A stretch of DNA of 9,352 nt from an uncultured Massilia sp. (GTDB taxonomy: Bacteria > Pseudomonadota > Gammaproteobacteria > Burkholderiales > Burkholderiaceae), in the NCBI GenBank assembly GCA_946886065.1, contig CAMPHU010000184.1, forward strand, positions 1 to 9,352. Reading direction: 5' to 3'. Below, piece by piece: positions 1 to 6,115 of the stretch. The position numbers and the translations under genes were made by a program. Below the pieces are notes generated by a model that saw only the letters and a program-made list of their open reading frames with translations, was not told where the DNA came from and ran no database searches. Positions within the stretch are counted from its first letter, which is position 1, and every line of letters starts with the position of its first letter.

Positions 1-39
1 AAAAGAAAATCCCCCTGCGGCGCGAAGCCGCAGGGGGAT
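1..39 (-). terminator. Intrinsic terminator closing the locus
   Basis: A perfect 13-bp inverted repeat (arms 9-21 and 27-39, 5-nt loop at 22-26) is rich in G+C. On the minus strand it is followed directly by a T-rich tail made by positions 1-10 (ATTTTCTTTT). It starts 27 nt past the TAA stop of the lyase-like gene. This is a classic rho-independent terminator for leftward transcription. On the plus strand no T-run follows, so it should act in one direction only. Confidence 0.93.
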
Positions 40-65
40 CTGGTACCGGGATGCGCCGGCCCGGC

Positions 66-2300
66 TTAGTTGAGCGTCACCGACTGGCCGCCGACGGTCA
101 CGGTGCGCACCGAACCCGAGGTGCTGATGTTGACCGCCGGGCGCTTGCAGCCGACGTCGAGCAGCACCAGGAACTCGGCGGCCGACTTGCCGTCGTTCTT
201 CAGGTAGAAGGCGCCATGGTCCTCGACCACATTGGTCTTGGCGCCCGGGCCGATCCACTTGGCGAAGGTCGCCGCGGTGTTCAGCGAACGCACGCAGACC
301 ATCTGGTTGCCGGCCGCCACCTTGACGTTCAGGCTGTTCTCCACCGTCATGATGACCGGGGTGTGCATGTTCCACTCGTAGGTACGGGCCACGGTGCTCG
401 CCAGGCGGTCGCGCACCAGGATGGCGTTGCCGGCGTTACGCAGGTGCCAGACCTGGCGCTTGGCCATGGTCAGCTGGCCACCGTAGGACGGGGTCGCATC
501 GCCTTCCGAGTAGTCGTAGGACGGCTGGGCCGAGAAACCGGTGATCTTGCCGTTGCGCTGCAGCTGCTCGCGGTAGCCGTTCACCATCTGGCCCTTGCCG
601 CCGTCGAAGGTGATCGCGTTCTGCGAACGGGTCTGGTGGTACCAGTCGCTCCAGTACGGCGAGCCGTACCAGTCGTACCAGCCGGCCTTGACCAGCAGCG
701 GCTGGCCGGCGACCGACAGCAGCAGGCCGTTCTGGTCGCCGTGGCTGTGGTTGAACGAGCCGTACGGGCTGGACTTGAAGAACAGCGAGCTACGCGCGGT
801 CGATGCCAGGTCGCTGTGCATCGCCACCCAGCCGATGCTCGGGTAGAAGGCCGAGTTCGACGGGGCCTGGTAGACCTTGGTGTCGCTGACCGGCAGCGGG
901 TACTGGGCCTGCAGCAGCGACAGCGAGTCTTCCATGCCGCCCAGGTTCTTCACGTACCAGGCCGCACGCGGCGACCACATGCGCGAAGCGAAGGCGCGGA
1001 ACACGCGGTGGTCCGGCTTGGTTTCCGAGGCGTCGCCGAAAGCGTGGGTACGCGCGCCCGGCGGGATGAATTCCATCGCGAAGTCCAGGAAGCCCAGGGT
1101 CCACGGCTTGGCGAAGAAGTTCACGCCGGTAGCATGGGTCAGCGGATCCCACAGGGCCAGCAGGTAGCCGGCGGCGTACTCGGCGTAGGCGGTGCCGTTG
1201 GCGTAGCCGCCTTCCGCGCCGCTCCACGGCGACGGGCTGTTGGCGTAGGCGCGGAACGAGAAGTCGAACCACTTCTGCGCTTCCGGGATGTCGCCCAGCG
1301 ACAGAGTCGAGATCAGCACCATGAACACCAGGCTGGTGTTGCCGTGCGAGTCGAACGGGTACTGGTCCAGGCGGCCGTTGTCGCCCGCCAGGTTGTTATA
1401 CATCTCGGTCGCGCGGGACTTCACCGCGGTCAGCCAGCGGGTCTTGCGGGCCGAATCCAGCGAGCCGGCCAGGATGTCCATCGACTTGACCAGCGACCAG
1501 GCGATCTGGCGGGTGGCCTGGTCCTGGTTGGCGTAGCTGGTCGGGCCGTTCGGGTCGAGCGAGGCCAGCTCGTCGCCGCGCTTCAGCGCTTCGTTCAGGT
1601 AGACAGCTTCGCCCTTCAGGCGGTACATGATGGCCGCTGCTTCCAGCTGGCGGCTGGCTTCGTTGATGCGCTGGCGCACGTCGGTCTGCTGGGCGGCCAT
1701 GGCGGCGGTCAGCGGCGAGCTGATGACGATCGACCAGCGCGAATCGGACAGCGCGGGCACGGCCGTGACCTGGGCCTTGACTTCGTTGCCCAGGCGGCTC
1801 ACGTAGGATTCCAGCTCCAGCTTCTTGGCCGAGCTCCAGGTCGAGAACGGGGTGAACGAAGCCGGCAGCGAACGGGGACGGGCCTTCGACAGGATGCGGT
1901 TGCGTAGGGTGGCGTTGTCCGGCACTTCGAACATATTCGACCTGCTGGTAACCGAGAAGGTGCGCGGCGACGACCACTCGCTCGAGCCGCTCGGGCGCAC
2001 GCGCCAGGTGTAGTTGCCCAGGGCCAGGGCCTTGGAAGGGAGGTACCAGTTGCGTTCCACGGTCACCTTGGTGGACGAGCCGCCGACTTTGGTGATCTCC
2101 AGTTCGTAGGTGGCCGGGCCGGTGTTGTGGCGGGCCCAGGTGAAACCGGGCGGGTTCTGCGCCTGCACCTGGTTCATTGCCGGGCTCGGCTTGACGATCA
2201 GGGGATCGGTGGACTCGACCCAGTCGGCGCGTGCGCTCATGCACACAAACAGCGATGCCATTGCCGCAGCGCGGACGAGACCATTCCGGTGAAATTTCAT
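66..2300 (-). CDS. Secreted heparinase II/III-like (DUF4962-type) protein, probable polysaccharide lyase
   Basis: A 744-residue exported protein, probably a polysaccharide lyase that cuts uronic-acid-containing polymer in the periplasm or outside the cell. Seen: a signal peptide (basic MKFHR start, hydrophobic core at about 9-22, likely cleavage after SARA at residue 25). Next comes a beta-rich, Ig/fibronectin-like stretch (about 30-118), then a long helical region (about 120-470) as in alpha/alpha-toroid lyases. A C-terminal beta region (about 480-744) carries FNHSHGDQNG at 516-525, the His/Asp/Asn signature of heparinase II/III-like proteins. An EGGYANGTAY stretch at 363-372 and His319/Asn321 may supply the catalytic Tyr, His and Asn; this assignment is inference. 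The ATG at 2300 has a GGAG Shine-Dalgarno at 2308-2311, 7 nt upstream. No lipobox, membrane anchor or PEP-CTERM tail is visible. The gene is codirectional with the EPS operon but 293 nt downstream, and ends just before a strong terminator. The class is well supported; the substrate is unknown, probably the EPS made by this locus. Confidence 0.85.
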   Translation of the reverse strand: MKFHRNGLVRAAAMASLFVCMSARADWVESTDPLIVKPSPAMNQVQAQNPPGFTWARHNTGPATYELEITKVGGSSTKVTVERNWYLPSKALALGNYTWRVRPSGSSEWSSPRTFSVTSRSNMFEVPDNATLRNRILSKARPRSLPASFTPFSTWSSAKKLELESYVSRLGNEVKAQVTAVPALSDSRWSIVISSPLTAAMAAQQTDVRQRINEASRQLEAAAIMYRLKGEAVYLNEALKRGDELASLDPNGPTSYANQDQATRQIAWSLVKSMDILAGSLDSARKTRWLTAVKSRATEMYNNLAGDNGRLDQYPFDSHGNTSLVFMVLISTLSLGDIPEAQKWFDFSFRAYANSPSPWSGAEGGYANGTAYAEYAAGYLLALWDPLTHATGVNFFAKPWTLGFLDFAMEFIPPGARTHAFGDASETKPDHRVFRAFASRMWSPRAAWYVKNLGGMEDSLSLLQAQYPLPVSDTKVYQAPSNSAFYPSIGWVAMHSDLASTARSSLFFKSSPYGSFNHSHGDQNGLLLSVAGQPLLVKAGWYDWYGSPYWSDWYHQTRSQNAITFDGGKGQMVNGYREQLQRNGKITGFSAQPSYDYSEGDATPSYGGQLTMAKRQVWHLRNAGNAILVRDRLASTVARTYEWNMHTPVIMTVENSLNVKVAAGNQMVCVRSLNTAATFAKWIGPGAKTNVVEDHGAFYLKNDGKSAAEFLVLLDVGCKRPAVNISTSGSVRTVTVGGQSVTLN

Positions 2301-2307
2301 GCAGAAG

Positions 2308-2311
2308 CTCC
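2308..2311 (-). promoter_or_regulatory. Shine-Dalgarno of the lyase-like gene
   Basis: The minus strand reads GGAG 7 nt before the ATG at 2300. It supports that start, which also gives a clean signal peptide. Confidence 0.75.
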
Positions 2312-2320
2312 GAGAAAAAA

Positions 2321-2336
2321 CTTGAGATTTCTTGAG
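2321..2336 (-). repeat. Short direct repeat in the lyase leader
   Basis: The hexamer CTCAAG (minus strand; cttgag on plus at 2321-2326 and 2331-2336) occurs twice, with starts 10 nt apart, one DNA helical turn. It lies 21-36 nt upstream of the lyase start codon. It could be a small operator or an mRNA protein-binding site, but a chance occurrence is quite possible. Confidence 0.3.
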
Positions 2337-2452
2337 GGTGGCGCCGCAGACCGGGCGCGTGTGTCAACTACTGTGGCGGACGTCTGATGCGCCCCGTCAA
2401 CGAAAAGAATGGTACCCCAATCTTTTATTGAGCACGGGCAAATTTCCCAAAG

Positions 2453-2508
2453 AAATCAAATTTTTTTGTTTGCCTCACAGAAATACCACGCAAAAAAATC
2501 AATTTTTG
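2453..2508 (-). repeat. Paired A/T-tract repeat in the AT-rich region
   Basis: The plus strand has aaatcaaattttttt followed by g at 2453-2468 and the near copy aaatcaatttttg at 2496-2508. The copies start 43 nt apart, close to four helical turns. On the minus strand both end in TTGATTT. Such phased A/T motifs fit either a regulator bound to two sites on one DNA face or intrinsic curvature. The second copy lies within a small inverted repeat (2490-2496 with 2503-2509). Confidence 0.4.
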
Positions 2509-2518
2509 CCGAATAATA

Positions 2519-2574
2519 TTTCAAGCTTCGTAACGACCGTAAGCTGCCTGATAACGGTCGTTCTCGGCTTGAAA
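2519..2574 (-). terminator. Two-part inverted repeat after the GT2 gene; possible terminator or attenuator
   Basis: Outer arms of 8 bp (2519-2526 with 2567-2574) enclose a 4/5-nt internal loop, inner arms of 9 bp (2532-2540 with 2554-2562) and a 13-nt apical loop. It begins 20 nt beyond the glycosyltransferase stop codon on the minus strand. The sequence after the stem (TATTATTCGG) is only weakly T-rich, and a solid T-run comes about 25 nt later, so it is not a textbook intrinsic terminator. Leaky termination, mRNA stabilisation or an operator dyad are alternatives. Confidence 0.45.
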
Positions 2575-2593
2575 AGACAGTAAGGCAAAGCTG

Positions 2594-3385
2594 TCATCTT
2601 TGCCATGCACGGACTCCCTGCGCCTCGGTTTCCAGTGCACGCATGCGCTTCATGTATCTCAAGCAATAGATGCCGAAGGCCAGCGGCGCCTGCTTCATGT
2701 AGCGTTTGCGCACCTCGAACTCTTCCCTCCTCGCCTTGATCTTGTTGGCCGACGACACGCTGCCGGCATGGTCGCGGAACACGGTCAGCGGCGTGTCGAG
2801 CATGGCCGGCTGGGCCACCGCGCCCAGGCGCAGCCACAGGTCGATGTCCATCGCGTACTTGAGCTTTTCGTCGAACATGCCCACGCGCTCGAACGCCGCG
2901 CGGCGGATGAACACGGCCGGGTGCGGAATCGAGGCGCGCCCGGCCGCGAACGAGCGGTAGGAGTAGCGCGGCATGGCGTAAGGCGGCACCAGCCGGCCGT
3001 CCTTGAGCACCTGGATGTTTCCGTACAGCCAGTCGACCGGCCGGCCGGCCGCGCGCGCCTCCTCGAAGCGGCGCGCGACGGTCGACAGCACGTCGGGGCC
3101 GGCGTAGTAGTCGTCCGAGTGCAGGTGGGCGATATATTCGCCCCGGGCCGCCTCGATGCCCTGGTTCATGGCCCGGCTGATGCCGCCGCCGACGTCGCGC
3201 AGCACCCGCTTGTTGCCGGGATAGGCGGCGATCATGTCCAGGGTGCCGTCGGTCGAGCCGCCGTCGACGAAGATGTGTTCGAACTCCTGGCAGGTCTGGG
3301 ACTGGACCGAAGCCAGGGTCTCAGCCAGCGTGGCGGCGCTGTTCCAGGTGCAGGTGACGATCGAAAAGGTGGGTGTGTTCGGCAT
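2594..3385 (-). CDS. Family 2 (GT-A fold) glycosyltransferase
   Basis: A 263-residue cytoplasmic glycosyltransferase that should add one sugar from a nucleotide-sugar donor to the EPS repeat unit. The ATG at 3385 places the first beta strand (FSIVTCTWNS, residues 7-16) at the N-terminus, as usual for GT2 proteins, and a GGAG site sits 4 nt upstream. The long upstream in-frame extension has no family character. Visible motifs are DGGSTDGT at 41-48 (donor binding), the metal-binding SDD at 90-92 within HLHSDDYY, HPAVF at 155-159, and DIDLWLRLG at 180-188 holding the likely catalytic-base acidic residue. No membrane segment is seen and the length is normal for a compact GT2. It is the last gene of the tight operon and overlaps the end of the preceding GT4 gene by 65 nt in another frame. 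The C-terminus is basic (RYMKR), which may aid peripheral membrane contact. The sugar and linkage cannot be read from the sequence. Confidence 0.92.
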   Translation of the reverse strand: MPNTPTFSIVTCTWNSAATLAETLASVQSQTCQEFEHIFVDGGSTDGTLDMIAAYPGNKRVLRDVGGGISRAMNQGIEAARGEYIAHLHSDDYYAGPDVLSTVARRFEEARAAGRPVDWLYGNIQVLKDGRLVPPYAMPRYSYRSFAAGRASIPHPAVFIRRAAFERVGMFDEKLKYAMDIDLWLRLGAVAQPAMLDTPLTVFRDHAGSVSSANKIKARREEFEVRKRYMKQAPLAFGIYCLRYMKRMRALETEAQGVRAWQR

Positions 3386-4586
3386 ACAGCTCCAGTAGTC
3401 GCGGTAGCAGCCGCCCGGCGTCGGCCCCGAAGGACGGGGCCGGCGCCACGCGGCGCGGTGGTTCGGCAAGCTGGGCGCAGACGCGCTCGACCAGCTCGTC
3501 CATGGAAGCGGCCAGCTGCAGCTGGCCTTCATACAACTGGTATTGCGCGAGCTCCGGCGTGCCGCCGCGCGCCATCGCCACGCACTGGCGGCCCAGGGCC
3601 AGGGCCTCCAGCACCGTGGTGCTGCAGGCTTCCTCGCACAGCGAAGGCACCACGCACAGGTGGGCGCGCGCGCTCAGGGCCAGCGCGTCGCGGTAGTCCT
3701 GCCAGCCGAGGAAGCGCACCTGTTCTCCGCCATACCGCTCCTCGAGCGCGGCGCGCTGCGGGCCGTCCCCAACGATGTGCAGGCGCGCATGGGCCGGCAG
3801 GCGCCCTTCGGCGGCGGCCAGGAATTCGCCGAAGCCCTTGCCCTTGTCGACCCGGCCCACCAGCACGACATCGCCATGCCCTGGCGCCGGCGCGGCCTGC
3901 GCGATGCCCAGCAATTGCGGATAATCGACGAAGTTGTGGATCACGCGGCAGCGCGACAGGTCGGCACCCGGCACCGCGCGCAGGAACTGGCGGCGCAGGA
4001 ATTCCGATACGAACACCGTCTTGTGGCGGGCGAAAGCGCGCGCCGTCTGGTCGCGGTAGCCGTTGACGGCGATCGCGGTGACGGTCTTGCGCACCGGTCC
4101 CGCGCGGCGCGCGATGCAGGCCGAGCAGTCGCCCGGCACCAGGTTGTCGCACACGGCGCCGTCGCGGAAGCGCAGGTGGGTCAGGCACTCGCTGCCCTGG
4201 TCGTGGCGGGTCTGTACGTAGTTGACCTCGTCATCCACGTACAGGCCGACCATGGGCAGGTGGCCGTGGTAATGCACCACGTCGAAGTCGCCGGCGTGGG
4301 CGTTAATGGCGCGTCCGATCTTGCGGGCAAAGTAGGGGCGCTTGAGCGGATTGAACACGCCCAGCTGCAGTTCCTTCCAGCCCGGGCGGGCCTGGTCGAA
4401 GCCGGGGTGGAAGCGCCCGCGGAAGCCGATCTGCGCCGCGCAGTGCTCGCGTCCGCGGTCGTCGCGTCCCAGGATCTCGACGTGGTGGCCTTCGGCCAGC
4501 AGGCGGTTGGCGAGCGTCACCACGTGCTTGCCCAGTCCGCCGATCTGTTCGCCCGGCAAATCCTCCGACACCATCAAGATCCGCAT
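3321..4586 (-). CDS. Family 4 (GT-B fold) glycosyltransferase
   Basis: A 421-residue glycosyltransferase of the GT4/GT1 (GT-B) type that should transfer a sugar onto the lipid-linked EPS intermediate on the cytoplasmic face. The N-terminal domain opens with MRILMVSEDLPGE and the glycine loop GGLGKHV at 16-22. The C-terminal donor-binding domain has VGRVDKGKG at 243-251 (Arg245 and Lys250 likely contact phosphates), IVGDGP at 271-276, and the EX7E pair Glu319/Glu327 in EACSTTVLEAL. A cysteine cluster (Cys146, Cys154, Cys157) lies in the N-terminal half; comparable clusters occur in other GT4 proteins. The ATG at 4586 was chosen because it yields the canonical first beta strand and has GGAG at 4592-4595, 5 nt upstream. 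A longer reading from 4622 would enter the flippase gene. The gap to the flippase stop is 14 nt. The last 20 or so residues overlap the GT2 gene and lack family features. Donor and acceptor are unknown. Confidence 0.92.
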   Translation of the reverse strand: MRILMVSEDLPGEQIGGLGKHVVTLANRLLAEGHHVEILGRDDRGREHCAAQIGFRGRFHPGFDQARPGWKELQLGVFNPLKRPYFARKIGRAINAHAGDFDVVHYHGHLPMVGLYVDDEVNYVQTRHDQGSECLTHLRFRDGAVCDNLVPGDCSACIARRAGPVRKTVTAIAVNGYRDQTARAFARHKTVFVSEFLRRQFLRAVPGADLSRCRVIHNFVDYPQLLGIAQAAPAPGHGDVVLVGRVDKGKGFGEFLAAAEGRLPAHARLHIVGDGPQRAALEERYGGEQVRFLGWQDYRDALALSARAHLCVVPSLCEEACSTTVLEALALGRQCVAMARGGTPELAQYQLYEGQLQLAASMDELVERVCAQLAEPPRRVAPAPSFGADAGRLLPRLLELYAEHTHLFDRHLHLEQRRHAG

Positions 4587-4591
4587 GTCCG

Positions 4592-4595
4592 CTCC
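4592..4595 (-). promoter_or_regulatory. Shine-Dalgarno deciding the GT4 start
   Basis: The minus strand reads GGAG 5 nt before the ATG at 4586, inside the 14-nt gap after the flippase stop. It favours this start over the in-frame Met at 4622. Confidence 0.75.
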
Positions 4596-4600
4596 ATCTT

Positions 4601-6115
4601 TCAGCCCCTCGCCGGCTGCCATCTTGCCTTCACGCGCGACCAGGCCAGCAAGCGGTCGTCACGCTCGATCACGAACAGGAAGCCGTGGGCTCCCAGCAGC
4701 ATGACCGTGGCGCCCAGGATCACGATGAAGTCGAGCGGGCCGGCGTCGAACAGCTGTTCCGCCGCGGTGGCGGCGATCGCCACCAGGGCCACGCCGGCCA
4801 GGCCGGGCGCATAGCCCTGGCTCAGCAGGCGCGCCAGGCTGGTCGGCACCGTGCGCCCGTGCACGTAGAGCACGAAGGCGGTGGTGAACAGCAGCGAACC
4901 GGCCAGGTGGCCCCAGGCGGCGCCGTCGATGCCCCAGCCGGCCACGCCGATCCAGACGATCAGCAGCCCGCAAGCGGCGCGCCCCAGCGCGAACATGCCG
5001 GACACGCGCGGATGGCCCATGCCGTCGTTGACCAGGGACGGCAGGTTGGTCAGCGAGTCGACGAATTGCGCCAGCGCCATCACGGCCAGCACCACGGCGC
5101 CGTGGCGCGCGAAGTCCTCGTTCATCCAGTAGCCCAGGATCTGGTGGGCGAACACCGCCACCAGCACCAGGATGGCGGCGTTCACATACACCACGTAGCG
5201 GGTGGCCTTGACGTAGACCTGGTCCAGGCGCGCCAGCTCGCCGCGCGCGGCCAGGGCGCTGGCGGCCGGGAAGAACACGCCGGACAGGCGGAAAGTCAGC
5301 CCCAGCACGCGGTTGGCCAGGGTCGCCGCCACCGTGAAATAGGCCAGGCCGGTCACCCCGACCAGGGCGCCGATGATCAGCTTGTCGGCATAGGCATAGG
5401 ACAGCGAGGCGAAGCGCGCCAGGAAGGAATAGGCCGAGAAGCCCAGCAGTTCGCCGCGGATGCGCGTCCCCGGCCAGCGCCAGGCCAGGCCGGGCAGCAG
5501 GCCGCGGATGGCGCGCCACAGCATCAGGCAGTGCAGGCTGCTGGCCGCCACGCGCAGCAGGATCACTTCGAACAGGCCGTAGCCGAGCATCAGGACGCCC
5601 ACGGTGGCCAGCGGCACCAGGGTGCCGAAGGCCATCTCGACCCGGCTCGAGATGTCGTAGCGCATCAGGGACTGCGGCACGCTGTTGAGGTAGTTCTGCA
5701 GCTGGCCCAGCAGGAAGCCGAGGGCCGCCAGCTCCAGGGTCGCGGCGGCTTCCGCGACCAGGCGCGGCGGAACCGGGAACACCCTTGTAACGAACCAGTC
5801 CGCCCCGAGGAACAGGCCGCAGGCGCCGAGCAGGCCGATGACGAGGTAGGTGGCCAGGCCGAAGGAAAAGGTCTCGGCGATCTTCGCGTCGTCGCCCCGG
5901 GCGTTGTGCTCGGCGATGTACTTGACCGAGCCGGCCGTGACGTTGATGTCGATCACGGCGAAATAACCCACGATGGCGGTGATCAGCGAATACACGCCGT
6001 AGTTGGCCTCCCCCAGCCCCTTCACCACCAGGGGCACGGTGCCGAGCATCACCAGCGCGGGGACCGCGGCCCCGAGCAGGTTGGCCCAGGCGTTGCTGAC
6101 CAGGCGCAGCTTCAT
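4601..6115 (-). CDS. Wzx-type polysaccharide flippase (oligosaccharide translocase)
   Basis: A 504-residue polytopic inner-membrane protein of the MOP/Wzx superfamily, expected to flip undecaprenyl-pyrophosphate-linked EPS repeat units to the periplasm. The N-terminus shows the family pattern: a first hydrophobic helix at about 10-30, then LGEANYGVYSLI (34-45), a second helix and a KYIAEH loop (65-70). About 12-14 hydrophobic segments alternate with short polar loops through to about residue 485, and the length is normal. The ATG at 6113-6115 overlaps the TGA of the ligase-like gene by one base (TGATG). No convincing Shine-Dalgarno precedes it, so translation probably relies on coupling to the upstream gene. 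An open frame continues upstream through the ligase-like gene, but it is out of frame with that gene and not membrane-protein-like. The transported glycan cannot be inferred. Confidence 0.92.
   Translation of the reverse strand: MKLRLVSNAWANLLGAAVPALVMLGTVPLVVKGLGEANYGVYSLITAIVGYFAVIDINVTAGSVKYIAEHNARGDDAKIAETFSFGLATYLVIGLLGACGLFLGADWFVTRVFPVPPRLVAEAAATLELAALGFLLGQLQNYLNSVPQSLMRYDISSRVEMAFGTLVPLATVGVLMLGYGLFEVILLRVAASSLHCLMLWRAIRGLLPGLAWRWPGTRIRGELLGFSAYSFLARFASLSYAYADKLIIGALVGVTGLAYFTVAATLANRVLGLTFRLSGVFFPAASALAARGELARLDQVYVKATRYVVYVNAAILVLVAVFAHQILGYWMNEDFARHGAVVLAVMALAQFVDSLTNLPSLVNDGMGHPRVSGMFALGRAACGLLIVWIGVAGWGIDGAAWGHLAGSLLFTTAFVLYVHGRTVPTSLARLLSQGYAPGLAGVALVAIAATAAEQLFDAGPLDFIVILGATVMLLGAHGFLFVIERDDRLLAWSRVKARWQPARG

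Larger units (their letters stand above)
2301..2593 (-). promoter_or_regulatory. AT-rich intergenic leader upstream of the lyase-like gene
   Basis: This 293-nt gap separates the glycosyltransferase operon from the lyase-like gene. Positions 2401-2520 are about one-third G+C by hand count, against roughly two-thirds in the neighbouring genes. A/T tracts (2461-2467, 2492-2498, 2503-2507) and short repeats suggest curved DNA, a silencer (H-NS-like) target or a promoter region. A TTGACA hexamer occurs on the minus strand (plus positions about 2363-2368) but has no TATAAT-like partner at 16-18 nt, so no promoter can be placed firmly. That the region holds the lyase promoter is inference from its size, composition and position. 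Confidence 0.5.

Noticed and set aside
51..1907. Long 618-codon plus-strand open frame opposite the lyase-like gene
   Set aside because: Its translation is Arg/Ala/Gly/His-rich with no recognisable domain, and it mirrors a well-supported gene with signal peptide, Shine-Dalgarno and terminator. Long antisense frames are expected at this G+C content.
2232..2246. Lipoprotein signal at Cys20 of the lyase-like protein
   Set aside because: The residues before the cysteine (LFV) do not fit a lipobox, whereas a type I cleavage site after SARA fits well.
2513..2541. Possible sigma-70 promoter with TATTAT at 2513-2518 (minus strand)
   Set aside because: The -10-like hexamer is fair, but hexamers at 16-18 nt upstream match TTGACA poorly (for example TTACGG) and lie inside the dyad. 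It is not strong enough to list as a promoter.
3386..3532. N-terminal extension of the GT2 enzyme from 3532
   Set aside because: The extra 49 residues are Pro/Ser/Trp-rich and overlap the GT4 coding sequence. Met at 3385 has a Shine-Dalgarno and starts exactly at the GT2 first beta strand.
3543..4814. Plus-strand frame of 423 codons opposite the GT4 and flippase genes
   Set aside because: It crosses two well-supported minus-strand genes, has no recognisable domain and no convincing ribosome site.
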